Shown: piece by piece, positions 26,081 through 34,998 of the stretch | How positions within the stretch are numbered: the first letter of the stretch is position 1 | How the letters are laid out: the number at the start of each line of letters is the position of its first letter | Assembly (NCBI GenBank): GCA_035267045.1 | Contig: DATFMH010000063.1 | Span: forward strand, 1 to 64,000 | Direction of reading: 5' to 3' | Origin: DATFMH01 sp035267045 | GTDB taxonomy: Bacteria > Bacteroidota > Rhodothermia > Balneolales > DATFMH01 | DNA: 64,000 bases | The notes under the pieces: generated by a model | What the model saw: only the letters and a program-made list of their open reading frames with translations | Told to the model about the DNA's origin: nothing | The model's database searches: none | Program-made: the position numbers and the translations under genes

Positions 26081-26818
26081 TTAGAGCAGAATAGCAGCCA
26101 GCACTAAATCTGCCAGAAGGATATAAATACACCCTAATACTGTTGCCTGGGTTGTACTTTTACCGACTCCTTCTGCTCCACCGGTAGCAAAATAACCTTT
26201 AAAACTAGCTACCGATGTTATAATAAAACCGAACACAAGCATTTTAATAATACCAAATGCGACATCCCATGGATAAAAGAACTCGTGAGCTCCATGCATA
26301 AAAACCGACATGGGTAAATTTCCAAATACGGCACCTGCTACAAGCCCTCCGAGTACACCGGAAGCACTGGCTATTATGTATAATATAGGAAACATCAGGA
26401 TACCAGATAATATTCTCGGAACCACAAGAAACGTCACTGAATTAAATCCCATAGATTCAAGGGCTTCTACCTGTTCCGATACCCGCATGGTGCCCAATTC
26501 CGTTGCTACACGGGCACCAACACGCCCGGCTAATACAAGGCTACTGATAGCCGCTGCCAATTCAATAAGCATCGACTGTGTGACAATAGCGCCAATGGTT
26601 GATTTTGGTATAAAAGAATACTGTAACTGATATGCAGTTTGAATTGTTAGAACTGCCCCTGTAAAAATTCCGGTCAATAGTATTATAGGTATTGAATCAT
26701 ATCCCGTCTTCACCATTTCGGCCAGAAGATTACTTCTATAAGTACTTACTTCAGTCGAAGAGCGAATAGCGTGATACAATAGCAAACAATATTCACCAAG
26801 ATTATTTAAAATTTCCAT
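26081..26818 (-). CDS. mlaE: MlaE family ABC transporter permease
   Basis: A 245-residue membrane protein of the DUF140/MlaE family. Characteristic pieces: 'ILLTGIFTGAVLTIQTAYQL', 'AAISSLVLAGRVGARVATELGTMRVSEQVEALESMGFN', 'VPRILSGILMFPIL' and the terminal 'VLGCIYILLADLVLAAIL'. It forms the membrane part of the Mla phospholipid transporter. It is the first gene of an mlaE-mlaF-mlaD operon that has no mlaB or mlaC nearby, as is common outside Proteobacteria. The promoter must lie in the 132-bp gap divergent from porQ. Confidence 0.95.
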   Translation of the reverse strand: MEILNNLGEYCLLLYHAIRSSTEVSTYRSNLLAEMVKTGYDSIPIILLTGIFTGAVLTIQTAYQLQYSFIPKSTIGAIVTQSMLIELAAAISSLVLAGRVGARVATELGTMRVSEQVEALESMGFNSVTFLVVPRILSGILMFPILYIIASASGVLGGLVAGAVFGNLPMSVFMHGAHEFFYPWDVAFGIIKMLVFGFIITSVASFKGYFATGGAEGVGKSTTQATVLGCIYILLADLVLAAILL

Positions 26819-26950
26819 GCAATTTTACTGAAACGTTTACCCTTTAACTTTAACCGTAATATAAGGCCTGTTTCGGATTTCATGCGCATTAAATTTCCGC
26901 TATATTATTAAACATTACTACTTTTAAGATGCTCAAATGTACAACATTAC

Positions 26951-27928
26951 GTGAAAACAACACTAATTATTATGTTAACATTCATCTTGGGCTTAAATAC
27001 TGTTCATGCCCAGGATGCAGTTATTTCAACCTACCGGTTTTTACAGCTTCCCGTTTCTGCACGGTCGGCTGCGCTGGGCGGTGATGCCGTATCACTGCCC
27101 GACGGTGATGTTTCCCTGTTTCAAGCCAATCCATCTTACTTACAGAAAAACAGTCAAAATAAACTATCTTTATCATATATCAATCATATTTCGGATATAA
27201 ATATGGCTTTTTTGAATGGAGCCTATTATTTATCCCGAATTGGGACCATCGGAGCAGGTTTACGATATATGAATTACGGTAGTTTCACCCGGACCAATTC
27301 GGAGGGTAAAGAAACCGGTTCTTTTCATGCCTACGACATGGCCATAAGTATTGGTATCGGACGCATATACAGGAGCAACCTGCAATATGGTGCTGCCGTT
27401 GAGTTTATCCATTCATCATACGATCAATACCAATCATCAGCTATCGCCTTGACACTCGGCGCCCGTTATCAGATACCGGATGATAACCTTACATTTGGCG
27501 CTGCAATCACTAATATGGGTACCCAACTGAGTCAATTTGATAATATTCGGGAACAGTTACCTTTCAATATAAGTATAGGTGCCAGTAAAAAGTTACTACA
27601 TGTTCCCTTACGGTTATCGCTGACGTTACATTCATTAAACCGTTGGAATCTTAAAACATTGAACGATAGTAAAAATCCGGATATAACCGTGGATTTCATC
27701 CGGCATGTACAATTGGGCGGTGAATTTTTATTAAGCGATCACGTTTTTTTCCGCCTTGGTTATAATCGCTACCTTCATGAACAGCTAAAAACATCCAACA
27801 GGCTCGATTTGGCCGGCACAAGTATCGGTATTGGTATTCATCTTAAAAAAATTAAATTCGATATAAGCAGAAACTCATTCAGTCAGTTGGGAAGCGTAAT
27901 GCAAATAAATGTGGGCACCTCTTTATAA
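26951..27928 (+). CDS. porQ: Type IX secretion system protein PorQ
   Basis: The 325-residue protein starts at GTG with a signal peptide ('TTLIIMLTFILGLNTVHAQ'). It then follows the PorQ pattern: 'YRFLQLPVSARSAALGGDAVSL', 'DVSLFQANPSYL', 'LSYINHISDINMAFLNGAYYL', 'GTIGAGLRYMNYGSFTRTNSEG', then an outer-membrane barrel with 'FRLGYNRYLHEQLK' near the end. PorQ is a barrel protein needed with PorU, PorV and PorZ for the surface attachment/processing stage of type IX secretion. Other structural T9SS genes are absent from this window, but a T9SS cargo and PorX are present. Divergent from the mla operon. Confidence 0.87.
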   Translation: MKTTLIIMLTFILGLNTVHAQDAVISTYRFLQLPVSARSAALGGDAVSLPDGDVSLFQANPSYLQKNSQNKLSLSYINHISDINMAFLNGAYYLSRIGTIGAGLRYMNYGSFTRTNSEGKETGSFHAYDMAISIGIGRIYRSNLQYGAAVEFIHSSYDQYQSSAIALTLGARYQIPDDNLTFGAAITNMGTQLSQFDNIREQLPFNISIGASKKLLHVPLRLSLTLHSLNRWNLKTLNDSKNPDITVDFIRHVQLGGEFLLSDHVFFRLGYNRYLHEQLKTSNRLDLAGTSIGIGIHLKKIKFDISRNSFSQLGSVMQINVGTSL

Positions 27929-27992
27929 ATTTTGTTTATTATACATATAGGACAACATTTTCTTTGCAAATTACTTGTATTCATCTCATTAC

Positions 27993-29111
27993 ATGAAAAA
28001 CCGGTTAAATGATCTGATGGGAAATATATTCAGGTTACGAATTGCACTGGCAGTATCTTTTCTTATAACACTGTTCGCAATAGGTGCTATTGGATATCAC
28101 TTGTTGGAAGGGATGTCCATTTTTGACGGTTTTTATATGACATTCATTACAATCAGCACTATCGGTTTTGCCGAGGTAAAACCTTTATCACATGCGGGAC
28201 GCCTTTTAACAATTCTAATTTCTATATTTGGTATAGGTACACTGGCTTACATTGCTTCCCAGACAACTCAGGTTTTATTTGAAAATGAACTTTTTTTAAA
28301 ACGGGCGCTTCAAAGACAAATACATAAGATGGAAGGACATTATATAATTTGTGGATATGGCCGTATAGGCCACCGGATAGCCCAGGTCCTCAGCGATGCC
28401 GGAATTGAAATCGTTGTCGTTGAAAATGATGAAGATGCTGTCAAGGAATTGAGAGATAACCGGATACCATTCGTGGAAGGCAATGCACAGGAAGAGGATT
28501 CATTGCAGGAGGCCGGCGTGGACAAAGCCAAAGGATTGGTTTGTACCCTTTCCAAAGATGAAGACAATGTGTTTGTCACACTAATCGCCCGGGAATTGAA
28601 TGAGAAATTATTTATTCTTGTACGAACCAATCAGCAGAAAAATACCCGTAAAATATTACGTGCCGGTGCCAGTAAGGTTATATCACCTTACGAAATAGGT
28701 GCCGACAGAATGGCAAATGTGATCCTTCGTCCGAATGTAGAACTCTTTGTTGACCGGATTGTCAGGCATACCGAAGAAGAACATTATTTTGATGAGGTCA
28801 TGGTTTTTGAAGGATCGCTTATCGATGGTAAAACTATTGCAGAGGCCGGTATCAGGCAAAATTATAATTTGGTAATAACGGCCATCGTATCTTCGGAAAC
28901 GAACAGGATTATTTTTAATCCCGGAAGCACCGACCGGATAAATAAGGGTGATATACTGATCGTACTAGGTGATATGGAACGTATAAACCGGTTGCGGTCA
29001 CACGCTTGTGGAGATAACCGAACATTAGCTGAACGGGTGGCAACTTATGATTATCTTGAACAAGTCGGTTTTGACACCAAATTTTTAAATAAATCCGAAA
29101 AACAGAATTAA
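27993..29111 (+). CDS. Two-helix potassium channel with TrkA-N (RCK) domain
   Basis: The ATG at 27993 is preferred over the in-frame TTG 18 bases earlier, giving 372 residues. Two membrane helices (about 13-33 and 65-90) flank a pore loop 'MTFITISTIGFAEVKPLS', where the filter reads TIGFA instead of the usual T-x-GYG/GFG. A Rossmann TrkA-N/RCK domain starts at about 112 ('YIICGYGRIGHRIAQVLSDAG', 'VEGNAQEEDSLQEAGVDKAKGLV'). A TrkA-C domain follows at about 255-340. This is the MthK/GsuK-like layout of nucleotide- or ion-gated K+ channels in the inner membrane. Its stop codon overlaps the aroC start by one base. Confidence 0.9.
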   Translation: MKNRLNDLMGNIFRLRIALAVSFLITLFAIGAIGYHLLEGMSIFDGFYMTFITISTIGFAEVKPLSHAGRLLTILISIFGIGTLAYIASQTTQVLFENELFLKRALQRQIHKMEGHYIICGYGRIGHRIAQVLSDAGIEIVVVENDEDAVKELRDNRIPFVEGNAQEEDSLQEAGVDKAKGLVCTLSKDEDNVFVTLIARELNEKLFILVRTNQQKNTRKILRAGASKVISPYEIGADRMANVILRPNVELFVDRIVRHTEEEHYFDEVMVFEGSLIDGKTIAEAGIRQNYNLVITAIVSSETNRIIFNPGSTDRINKGDILIVLGDMERINRLRSHACGDNRTLAERVATYDYLEQVGFDTKFLNKSEKQN

Positions 29112-30295
29112 TGATCAGATATTTAACGGCAGGAGAATCGCACGGTCCGGAACTTATAGGTATTGTGGAAGGAGTTCCGGCAGGTTTATCAATTACGGAA
29201 GATATTATCGCATCACAGTTGATCAGACGCCAAAAAGGATATGGCCGTGGCGGACGTATGGCTTTTGAAAAGGATCATGCAAAAATCCAATCCGGAGTGC
29301 GATTCGGCAAAACGATCGGCAGCCCAATTGCACTACGCCTGGTTAACCGCGCTTACGAGAAAGACAAAGCGAATTGGCCGGAGGTGATGTCTAAAGAGGG
29401 TGAGGGTAAAGGAGTAGAACGCATTACGGTCCCACGGCCGGGGCATGCCGATTTGGTAGGTATTCAAAAATACGGATTCAATGATATCCGTCCGGTTATC
29501 GAACGTTCGAGCGCCCGCGAAACAGGAATGCGTGTAGCATGCGGTGCCATAGCAAGGCAGTTTCTTCGCCGGTTCGGAATAGAAATTGGCGGGCATGTTT
29601 TGCGCATCGGCCGCGTAGGTGTTGAAGATTGGGACAGTATTCGAAACAGGACTTCGGATCTGCTAAGAGATAAAGGAGCCGAAATCATTTCAAATAAGGC
29701 AGATGAATCGGAAGTTCGTTGTCTTGATCCCGATTTAACCGGCCAAATGGTTGATGAGATAAAGACACGCCGTAAAGAGGGAAGTTCGTTAGGCGGTATT
29801 TATGAAATTATTGTTACCGGTTTACCGGCCGGACTGGGCAGTTATGTTCATTGGGATCGCAAACTTGACGGTCAGCTGGCACAGGCTGTTATGTCCACTC
29901 AGGCTATGAAAGGTGTGGAGGTAGGTTACGGCTTTGAAGCCGGTCGTCATGCCGGCCATGAAGTTCATGATGAGATAACCTGGCAGGGAGATACCTATCA
30001 ACGTGCCACAAACCGGGCCGGCGGTATTGAAGGTGGAATGTCAACCGGTATGCCTGTCATATTGCGAGGAGTCATGAAACCCATACCCACAATGCTAAAA
30101 CCCTTACAAACGGTTGATATCGAATCAAAGAAAAATAAAGAAACGCGTTATGAGCGTTCTGATGTTTGTGCATTGCCCCGGGCCGTCGTTGTTATTGAAA
30201 ATGTAATTGCTCCTGTGTTAGCCAATGCTTTTTTGGAAAAATATGGCGGTGATTCTATTGAAGAAATTGAAAGGCATGTGAACAGTAAGCAGTGA
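29111..30295 (+). CDS. aroC: Chorismate synthase
   Basis: A 394-residue FMN-dependent enzyme with the diagnostic start 'RYLTAGESHGPELIGIVEGVPAGL'. Further blocks are 'RRQKGYGRGGRMAFEKDHAKIQSGVRFGKTIGSPI', 'PRPGHADLVGIQKYGFNDIRPVIERSSARETGMRVA' and 'VRCLDPDLTGQMVDEI'. It converts 5-enolpyruvylshikimate-3-phosphate to chorismate, the last common step of aromatic biosynthesis. The ATG overlaps the last base of the K+ channel gene, an unusual partner. The final four codons (NSKQ) and the stop are formed by a heptamer repeat running out of the gene, so the tail is probably a recent addition. Confidence 0.97.
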   Translation: MIRYLTAGESHGPELIGIVEGVPAGLSITEDIIASQLIRRQKGYGRGGRMAFEKDHAKIQSGVRFGKTIGSPIALRLVNRAYEKDKANWPEVMSKEGEGKGVERITVPRPGHADLVGIQKYGFNDIRPVIERSSARETGMRVACGAIARQFLRRFGIEIGGHVLRIGRVGVEDWDSIRNRTSDLLRDKGAEIISNKADESEVRCLDPDLTGQMVDEIKTRRKEGSSLGGIYEIIVTGLPAGLGSYVHWDRKLDGQLAQAVMSTQAMKGVEVGYGFEAGRHAGHEVHDEITWQGDTYQRATNRAGGIEGGMSTGMPVILRGVMKPIPTMLKPLQTVDIESKKNKETRYERSDVCALPRAVVVIENVIAPVLANAFLEKYGGDSIEEIERHVNSKQ

Positions 30296-30307
30296 ACAAA
30301 GTGCTGT
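30280..30307 (+). repeat. Degenerate heptamer array across the aroC stop codon
   Basis: Consecutive 7-base units GAACAGT, AAGCAGT, GAACAAA and GTGCTGT. The aroC stop (30293-30295) lies inside. It matches arrays at 40192 and 60776. Confidence 0.75.
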
Positions 30308-30359
30308 ATTCATAGGCTATTAACAAACAATAAAATACGTTTATAATGTTTTTCATCTT

Positions 30360-30382
30360 ATTACGTCCCTTTGGGACGTAAT
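30360..30382. repeat. Perfect palindrome with 3-base centre (TTACGTCCC)
   Basis: TTACGTCCC-ttt-GGGACGTAA with one further A/T pair outside, 23 bases in total. It is a REP-like intergenic palindrome between aroC and the TPR gene and lacks a T-run, so is not an obvious terminator. Confidence 0.8.
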
Positions 30383-30435
30383 GACAGGTTGGAAGCTCTG
30401 CGTTCAGCTATGTTTTTAATTTACCATAACTCTAT

Positions 30436-30452
30436 TGGAGGCAGAGCCTCCA
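30436..30452. repeat. Perfect palindrome with GAGGC-N3-GCCTC core
   Basis: TGGAGGC-aga-GCCTCCA. The core GAGGC-N3-GCCTC recurs at 40284-40304, pointing to a dispersed family. Confidence 0.8.
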
Positions 30453-30515
30453 GCTATGCATTACAGGGCAAAGCTTCGTAAAGGATACAACTGATACTGA
30501 TAACTGATTGATGCT

Positions 30516-30842
30516 ATGGAAAATAAAAGGATCGACAAACTGAAGGAATATCTCGAGAATGATCCGGATGACTCGTTCACGAAATTTGCACTCGCTCTGG
30601 AATATCGTAAGTTGAATGATCTCGAAAGCGCTCGTGAATTGTTTGAAGATATACACACAAAAGATCCGGATTATATCGGCTTATATTACCATCTTGGTGA
30701 CATTTATACCGAGCTGAACGATAACAAAAAAGCCGTTGCTACGTATAGAGAAGGTATAGAAAAAGCCAGAAATACAAACGAACAAAAAACACTATCGGAA
30801 TTACAGGCCGCGTTAATGTCATTGGAACTTGACGAAGAATAA
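30516..30842 (+). CDS. Small TPR-repeat protein
   Basis: A 108-residue soluble protein built of helical pairs. 'DDSFTKFALALEYRKLNDLESARELFEDIHTKDPDYIGLYYHLGDIYTELNDNKKAVATYREGIEKA' contains two clear tetratricopeptide units (about 18-51 and 52-85) with the W/Y-LG-Y-A-F/Y-A-P spacing. TPR proteins act as protein-interaction adaptors; the partner is not visible. No signal peptide, so it is cytosolic. It lies 57 bp before the LysM/RlpA-like gene and may be co-expressed with it. Confidence 0.88.
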   Translation: MENKRIDKLKEYLENDPDDSFTKFALALEYRKLNDLESARELFEDIHTKDPDYIGLYYHLGDIYTELNDNKKAVATYREGIEKARNTNEQKTLSELQAALMSLELDEE

Positions 30843-30898
30843 CATTAGATTTTCACAATATTTGTGATAGTACATTAAACGCACGTCTAAACCAGATT

Positions 30899-31894
30899 AT
30901 GAAATCATTTTTGAAATTCCATATCACCCTTTTTGTCATATTACTGATAAGCGTATCAGGTTTCGCACAGGTCAGTAATCAAAGAAAAACGCATACTGTT
31001 AAAACGAATGAGACATTATTCAGCATATCACAAGAGTACAATGTTTCCATAAGGGATTTACGGAAATGGAATAACCTAAAGGGGAATACCATCAAAATAG
31101 GACAATCATTATTTGTTTCTCCGCCGCATACTAACCGTCCTGATAATGCGACAAAATCTTCTGTTAAAAAGCAAAACAACGACAGAAATAATAATTTTTT
31201 GAATAAAGAAACACCCGGAAGAGCTTATTATACCGTTAAATCAGGTGATAATCTCTACAAGGTTGCCCGTAAGTTCAATATGACGATCAGTCAAATCAAG
31301 CAGTTAAATAAGTTAAAAAGTAACACACTCAATATCGGTCAGCGGTTACTCATCAAGGCACCTATTTCGGCACCGTCGGTATCTTCCAATAACATGAAAT
31401 CCACACCGCAGGGTAAATTCACCAGGTATAAGGTTAAACGGGGTGATAAATTACAGGCTCTTCTAAAAAAGTACCAAATGGATAAAAAGGAATTTCATGC
31501 TTTGAATCCCGATATATCAGGAAATAGTCTATATCCCGGACAGGAAGTGACCATATTACTACCGCCTACAGTCACCCATAAAAATCCCTATTTAATGAAT
31601 GGGAATTCTCCATCCGGTAATACCATAAAAGCCGTCGTATACGATAGCACGGATATAGCACAACCTACAACGAATGGCGATTTATACAATCCGGATGCCC
31701 TGACAGCGGCAAGTCCGAGCCTACCCCTTGGAACAATAGCCTATGTGATCAATCCGGTAAATAAGAAGGGGATATTCGTATTGATTAACGACCGCACAAC
31801 CGGCGATTATATCAAATTATCCCGTAAGGCATACAACGTGTTGGGACTTAACAACGCACATTCTCAAGTTCAAGTTAAAAAATCCGGTCAATGA
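30899..31894 (+). CDS. Secreted LysM-repeat protein with C-terminal RlpA-like domain
   Basis: A 331-residue exported protein with a signal peptide ending near 'SGFAQ' (residue 23) and three LysM cell-wall-binding motifs at about 32-75 ('HTVKTNETLFSISQEYNVSI'), 111-154 ('YTVKSGDNLYKVARKFNMTI') and 173-217 ('YKVKRGDKLQALLKKYQMDK'). The C-terminal part about 240-325 ('LTAASPSLPLGTIAYVIN', 'FVLINDRTTGDYIKLSRKAY') resembles the double-psi beta-barrel of RlpA, which in some species is a lytic transglycosylase acting on denuded glycan. Its catalytic Asp/Glu can only be guessed (Asp in 'INDRT' fits). The stop overlaps the next gene start (ATGA). Confidence 0.85.
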   Translation: MKSFLKFHITLFVILLISVSGFAQVSNQRKTHTVKTNETLFSISQEYNVSIRDLRKWNNLKGNTIKIGQSLFVSPPHTNRPDNATKSSVKKQNNDRNNNFLNKETPGRAYYTVKSGDNLYKVARKFNMTISQIKQLNKLKSNTLNIGQRLLIKAPISAPSVSSNNMKSTPQGKFTRYKVKRGDKLQALLKKYQMDKKEFHALNPDISGNSLYPGQEVTILLPPTVTHKNPYLMNGNSPSGNTIKAVVYDSTDIAQPTTNGDLYNPDALTAASPSLPLGTIAYVINPVNKKGIFVLINDRTTGDYIKLSRKAYNVLGLNNAHSQVQVKKSGQ

Positions 31895-32619
31895 GTGCTT
31901 TCTCAGAAGGGATAAAACGATATCACAAAAATACGAGGAGTGCCGCGTATGGGTATCTTATAAGTTTACCGTTATTATTCCTATATGAGTTTTTGCTATA
32001 TCTCTCGGAAGTGGATCCAAGCCATTATGTTCGTATCAGCGCTGATGTATGGATCCGGTCATTATTATCTTTTATAGGATATAATACCACAGCCTTAACA
32101 TTTGCCCTTGCCCTGATCATAGGGATTATAATCTTCTTCTTAGACAGGAAGAAACATATCACCCTCAAAGTTACATATTTCCTGGGTATTATCGCTGAAT
32201 CATTAGTATATGCCCTAATTCTTGGTTTTGCGATCTCTCATTTTACCACGGCATTAGTGAACATGATCCCCCCACCCACCATACAGTTGTCCCCCATTCA
32301 ACGTTTTGCATTGTCCTTAGGGGCGGGTTTATATGAAGAACTATTCTTCAGGGTGATTTTGGTATCTGTCTTTATGTGGCTATTTAAAATCTTGTCATTC
32401 AGGGGATGGACACAAAAATTCGCCGCTGTAGTTGCAGCCGCTATGTTATTCAGCCTGGCTCACTTTACCGGCAATATGGGTGAACCCTTTACTATCTATG
32501 CTTTTGTCTTCCGATTCCTGTTCGGGGTCGCATTAAATTATATTTATATAATACGTGGATTTGGTGCTGCGGCATGGACACATGCACTATATGACACGTT
32601 ATTGATTTTTCTAATATAA
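31891..32619 (+). CDS. CPBP (CAAX/Abi) family intramembrane metalloprotease
   Basis: A 242-residue membrane protein with about seven hydrophobic segments. The conserved CPBP motifs are in order: 'GAGLYEELFFRVILV' (EExxxR), 'LFSLAHFTG' (first His) and 'GFGAAAWTHALYDTLL' (second His), which together form the metal-dependent active site of CAAX-protease-like enzymes. Bacterial members have diverse or unknown substrates; some process peptides or give bacteriocin self-immunity. It overlaps the upstream LysM gene by four bases, so the two are translationally coupled and the protease may act on cell-envelope substrates (inference). Confidence 0.92.
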   Translation: MSAFSEGIKRYHKNTRSAAYGYLISLPLLFLYEFLLYLSEVDPSHYVRISADVWIRSLLSFIGYNTTALTFALALIIGIIIFFLDRKKHITLKVTYFLGIIAESLVYALILGFAISHFTTALVNMIPPPTIQLSPIQRFALSLGAGLYEELFFRVILVSVFMWLFKILSFRGWTQKFAAVVAAAMLFSLAHFTGNMGEPFTIYAFVFRFLFGVALNYIYIIRGFGAAAWTHALYDTLLIFLI

Positions 32620-32949
32620 TTTTTTTAAATAACATAATATACTAAGATATTACGATATAATAGCTTAAATATTTATACTATTATTATCCTTTGACAAAAA
32701 AATATAAGATTTTCATTCAAAAACATAAATTACCAAGAAGGGTAATTCATAGATAAAACAAATCCGACTATTATTTCTATATCGATTAATTATATTATAT
32801 AGACCAAGCACATAAAAAAACGTTCATAAAACAAATAAAATCCCAATTTCTTTCTTTCATTACACATTCATTTAAAAATCATTTATTACAATCGTTACGG
32901 AATTGAAACATCTGGCCACTACAGGACAGAACAATTATAAAGGAAAGGG
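32620..32949. other. AT-rich intergenic region before the sigma factor gene
   Basis: A 330-base AT-rich stretch with no gene. One small hairpin is visible (AATTACC 32728-32734 / GGTAATT 32741-32747). The promoter of the sigma factor gene must lie at its right end, but no consensus could be assigned with confidence. Confidence 0.4.
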
Positions 32950-33525
32950 ATGGCTACTTTAAATAAGGAAGAATTAAAGAAGCAAAAAGATTTCAAGGAT
33001 GAAATGTTGCCTCATCTCGATGCCTTGTATAACTTTGCACTTCGGTTATCGACAGACCCCAATGATGCCGAAGATTTAGTGCAGGACACCGTTGTTAAGG
33101 CATTTCGTTTCTTCCATAGTTACGAGAAAGGTACGAATGCGAAAGCATGGTTATTCCGTATACTTAAAAACTCATATATCAATAAATATCGAAAAGAATC
33201 AAAGCAACCGTATAAGGTAGATTACAACGAAGTATCCACGTTTTATGAATCTATTAGAAGTGAACGGACGGATACTACAGATCTTGAAGAATTATTATAC
33301 CGCGAATTACTGGATGATGATATCACCAGCGCTCTTGAAAATTTACCCGAAGATTTTCGAACGGTGGTCTTACTTTGTGATATAGAAGGTTTTACATACG
33401 AAGAGATCGCCAACATGCTGGACGTCCCCATCGGTACGATACGTTCACGATTGCACAGAGGTCGAAATTTATTACGCTCCGAGTTACTCGAGTATGCGGA
33501 AAGACGTGGCTATAACCCTGATTGA
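32950..33525 (+). CDS. ECF-type RNA polymerase sigma factor
   Basis: A 191-residue sigma-70 family protein of the extracytoplasmic-function type. Region 2 is 'YNFALRLSTDPNDAEDLVQDTVVKAFRFFHSYEKGTNAKAWLFRILKNSYINKYRK' (about 24-80), including the core-binding 'DAEDLVQDT'. Region 4 is 'LPEDFRTVVLLCDIEGFTYEEIANMLDVPIGTIRSRLHRGRNLLR' (about 134-178), a helix-turn-helix for the -35 element. Regions 1 and 3 are missing, as in ECF sigmas. No anti-sigma factor gene is adjacent; the next gene is a convergent histidine kinase. This stand-alone layout suggests a housekeeping-stress role seen in many FCB bacteria (inference). Confidence 0.95.
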   Translation: MATLNKEELKKQKDFKDEMLPHLDALYNFALRLSTDPNDAEDLVQDTVVKAFRFFHSYEKGTNAKAWLFRILKNSYINKYRKESKQPYKVDYNEVSTFYESIRSERTDTTDLEELLYRELLDDDITSALENLPEDFRTVVLLCDIEGFTYEEIANMLDVPIGTIRSRLHRGRNLLRSELLEYAERRGYNPD

Positions 33526-33546
33526 CAGAAGGTTTTTAAATAATTA

Positions 33547-34854
33547 TTAAGCTTTACTTCTATCATTATTCATTTTCAGGGTGATACGAAAGGTGGTACC
33601 TTTACCAGGGGAGGAGTGTGCCACAATCAATTTGCCATTATGATATTCCTCAACAATTCGTTTGGTCAGGCTCAACCCGAGTCCCCACCCCCTCTTTTTG
33701 GTACTGAAACCGGGTTTAAATATCTCTTTCTGATATTTCTTCTCAATTCCCTTACCTGAATCCTCGATATCAATAATCAGGTCATCCTCATTCCTATATG
33801 TCTTAACCGATATATAAGCCCCTTTCTGATTAACGTCGATAGCATCCAGCGCATTTTTAATAAGATTTTCTATAGCCCACTGAAAAAGATCTTTATTGAT
33901 ATTCGCTTTGACATCATACTCGAGGTTCTTTCTGATTTGTACATTCTTACCCAGCTGTGGCATTCTTCGTTCCATATAAACGATAACCTCATTCAATATT
34001 GAACTGATTCTTTGAACGCGTAATTCCGGCTCTGAACCGATTTTATTAAAACGATCAGCCACATCCTGTAATCGTTCCACATCCTGTTCCAGTTCATGAA
34101 CGATGTTTTGGGTATTAATATCATCTGATTCTTTAAGTAAAGCGATCCATCCCAGAAGGCTGGAAATGGGTGTTCCAAGCTGATGGGCGGCTTCACGGGC
34201 CATTCCTACCCAAAGATTCGATTGTTCTGTTTTCTTAACACCACTCCAACTGTAATAGGCCAGACCCAGGAAGATAGCCAGTAACCCAAATTGGAGATAG
34301 GGTAGATATCGAAGCAGTTTTACCGTCGCACTTTCTCCATAATACACATATTGCTTCTGGCTTTTACTACCTGTACCAACCACAATTTTTATAGGATTGT
34401 TTATTTTTGCAAGTTTATCCACCAGACTTTGATTCAACCTGCTTTTCTTAATATTTCTCGAGTATAAAATAGACCGTGTGCTGTCTGTTACGATCGATGG
34501 AATTTCAAAACGATTTTTAATAATGAGTTCAGATGCGACAAAGTCCAATGCGGCATTAGCCAGATCTACTTCAGCACGTTGTAATTCCTGTACCCAATGT
34601 TTCTTTTTCACCTCAGGAATACCCGGCTGAGACTCGATATCGTTGGCCATATTTTTTAACTCGTTACGAGTATCAACATTCTGCGGTGTACCATTATACT
34701 CAATGGCTTTAGCCCATAACTCAACACTCATCCGTTCTTTATTACGCAGACGACTGACAAGGTACTGCGTGTATATGAATGAACCCAAACCGATAAATAC
34801 CAGCAAAAGAATAAGAAGTATTCTCATCCTGCCGGACGTCATTGATAATTTCAT
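33547..34854 (-). CDS. Membrane sensor histidine kinase
   Basis: A 435-residue protein with two membrane helices (about 9-29 and 184-204) enclosing a periplasmic sensor of roughly 150 residues. The H-box is 'AREAAHQLGTPISSLLGWI' (phospho-accepting His near residue 222). The HATPase domain has 'IENLIKNALDAID' (N-box), 'DIEDSGKGI', 'FKPGFSTKKRGWGLGLSLTKRIV' (F and G2 boxes). No response regulator is adjacent, so it is an orphan. The AHQLGTP H-box form is common in Bacteroidota kinases. Because the window also encodes PorX, whose partner kinase PorY is usually unlinked, this gene is a candidate partner, but nothing here proves it. Confidence 0.92.
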   Translation of the reverse strand: MKLSMTSGRMRILLILLLVFIGLGSFIYTQYLVSRLRNKERMSVELWAKAIEYNGTPQNVDTRNELKNMANDIESQPGIPEVKKKHWVQELQRAEVDLANAALDFVASELIIKNRFEIPSIVTDSTRSILYSRNIKKSRLNQSLVDKLAKINNPIKIVVGTGSKSQKQYVYYGESATVKLLRYLPYLQFGLLAIFLGLAYYSWSGVKKTEQSNLWVGMAREAAHQLGTPISSLLGWIALLKESDDINTQNIVHELEQDVERLQDVADRFNKIGSEPELRVQRISSILNEVIVYMERRMPQLGKNVQIRKNLEYDVKANINKDLFQWAIENLIKNALDAIDVNQKGAYISVKTYRNEDDLIIDIEDSGKGIEKKYQKEIFKPGFSTKKRGWGLGLSLTKRIVEEYHNGKLIVAHSSPGKGTTFRITLKMNNDRSKA

Positions 34855-34944
34855 CTCATCAGGTCGTTTTATTTACAAACATCGCGTAATAGTAATTAGC
34901 AGAATCGATTGACTCTCCTAAATATGCCCCATAATACCAAACAA

Positions 34945-34978
34945 AAAAAGCATCTTCCTGTTCGAAGATGCTTTTTTA
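34945..34978. terminator. Rho-independent terminator after clpX
   Basis: GCATCTTC (34951-34958) pairs with GAAGATGC (34965-34972), flanked by A7 on one side and T6 on the other, so it can stop transcription from either side. It lies just past the clpX end on the minus strand. Confidence 0.92.
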
Positions 34979-34998
34979 TTTTTTATAAATGAAATTAT

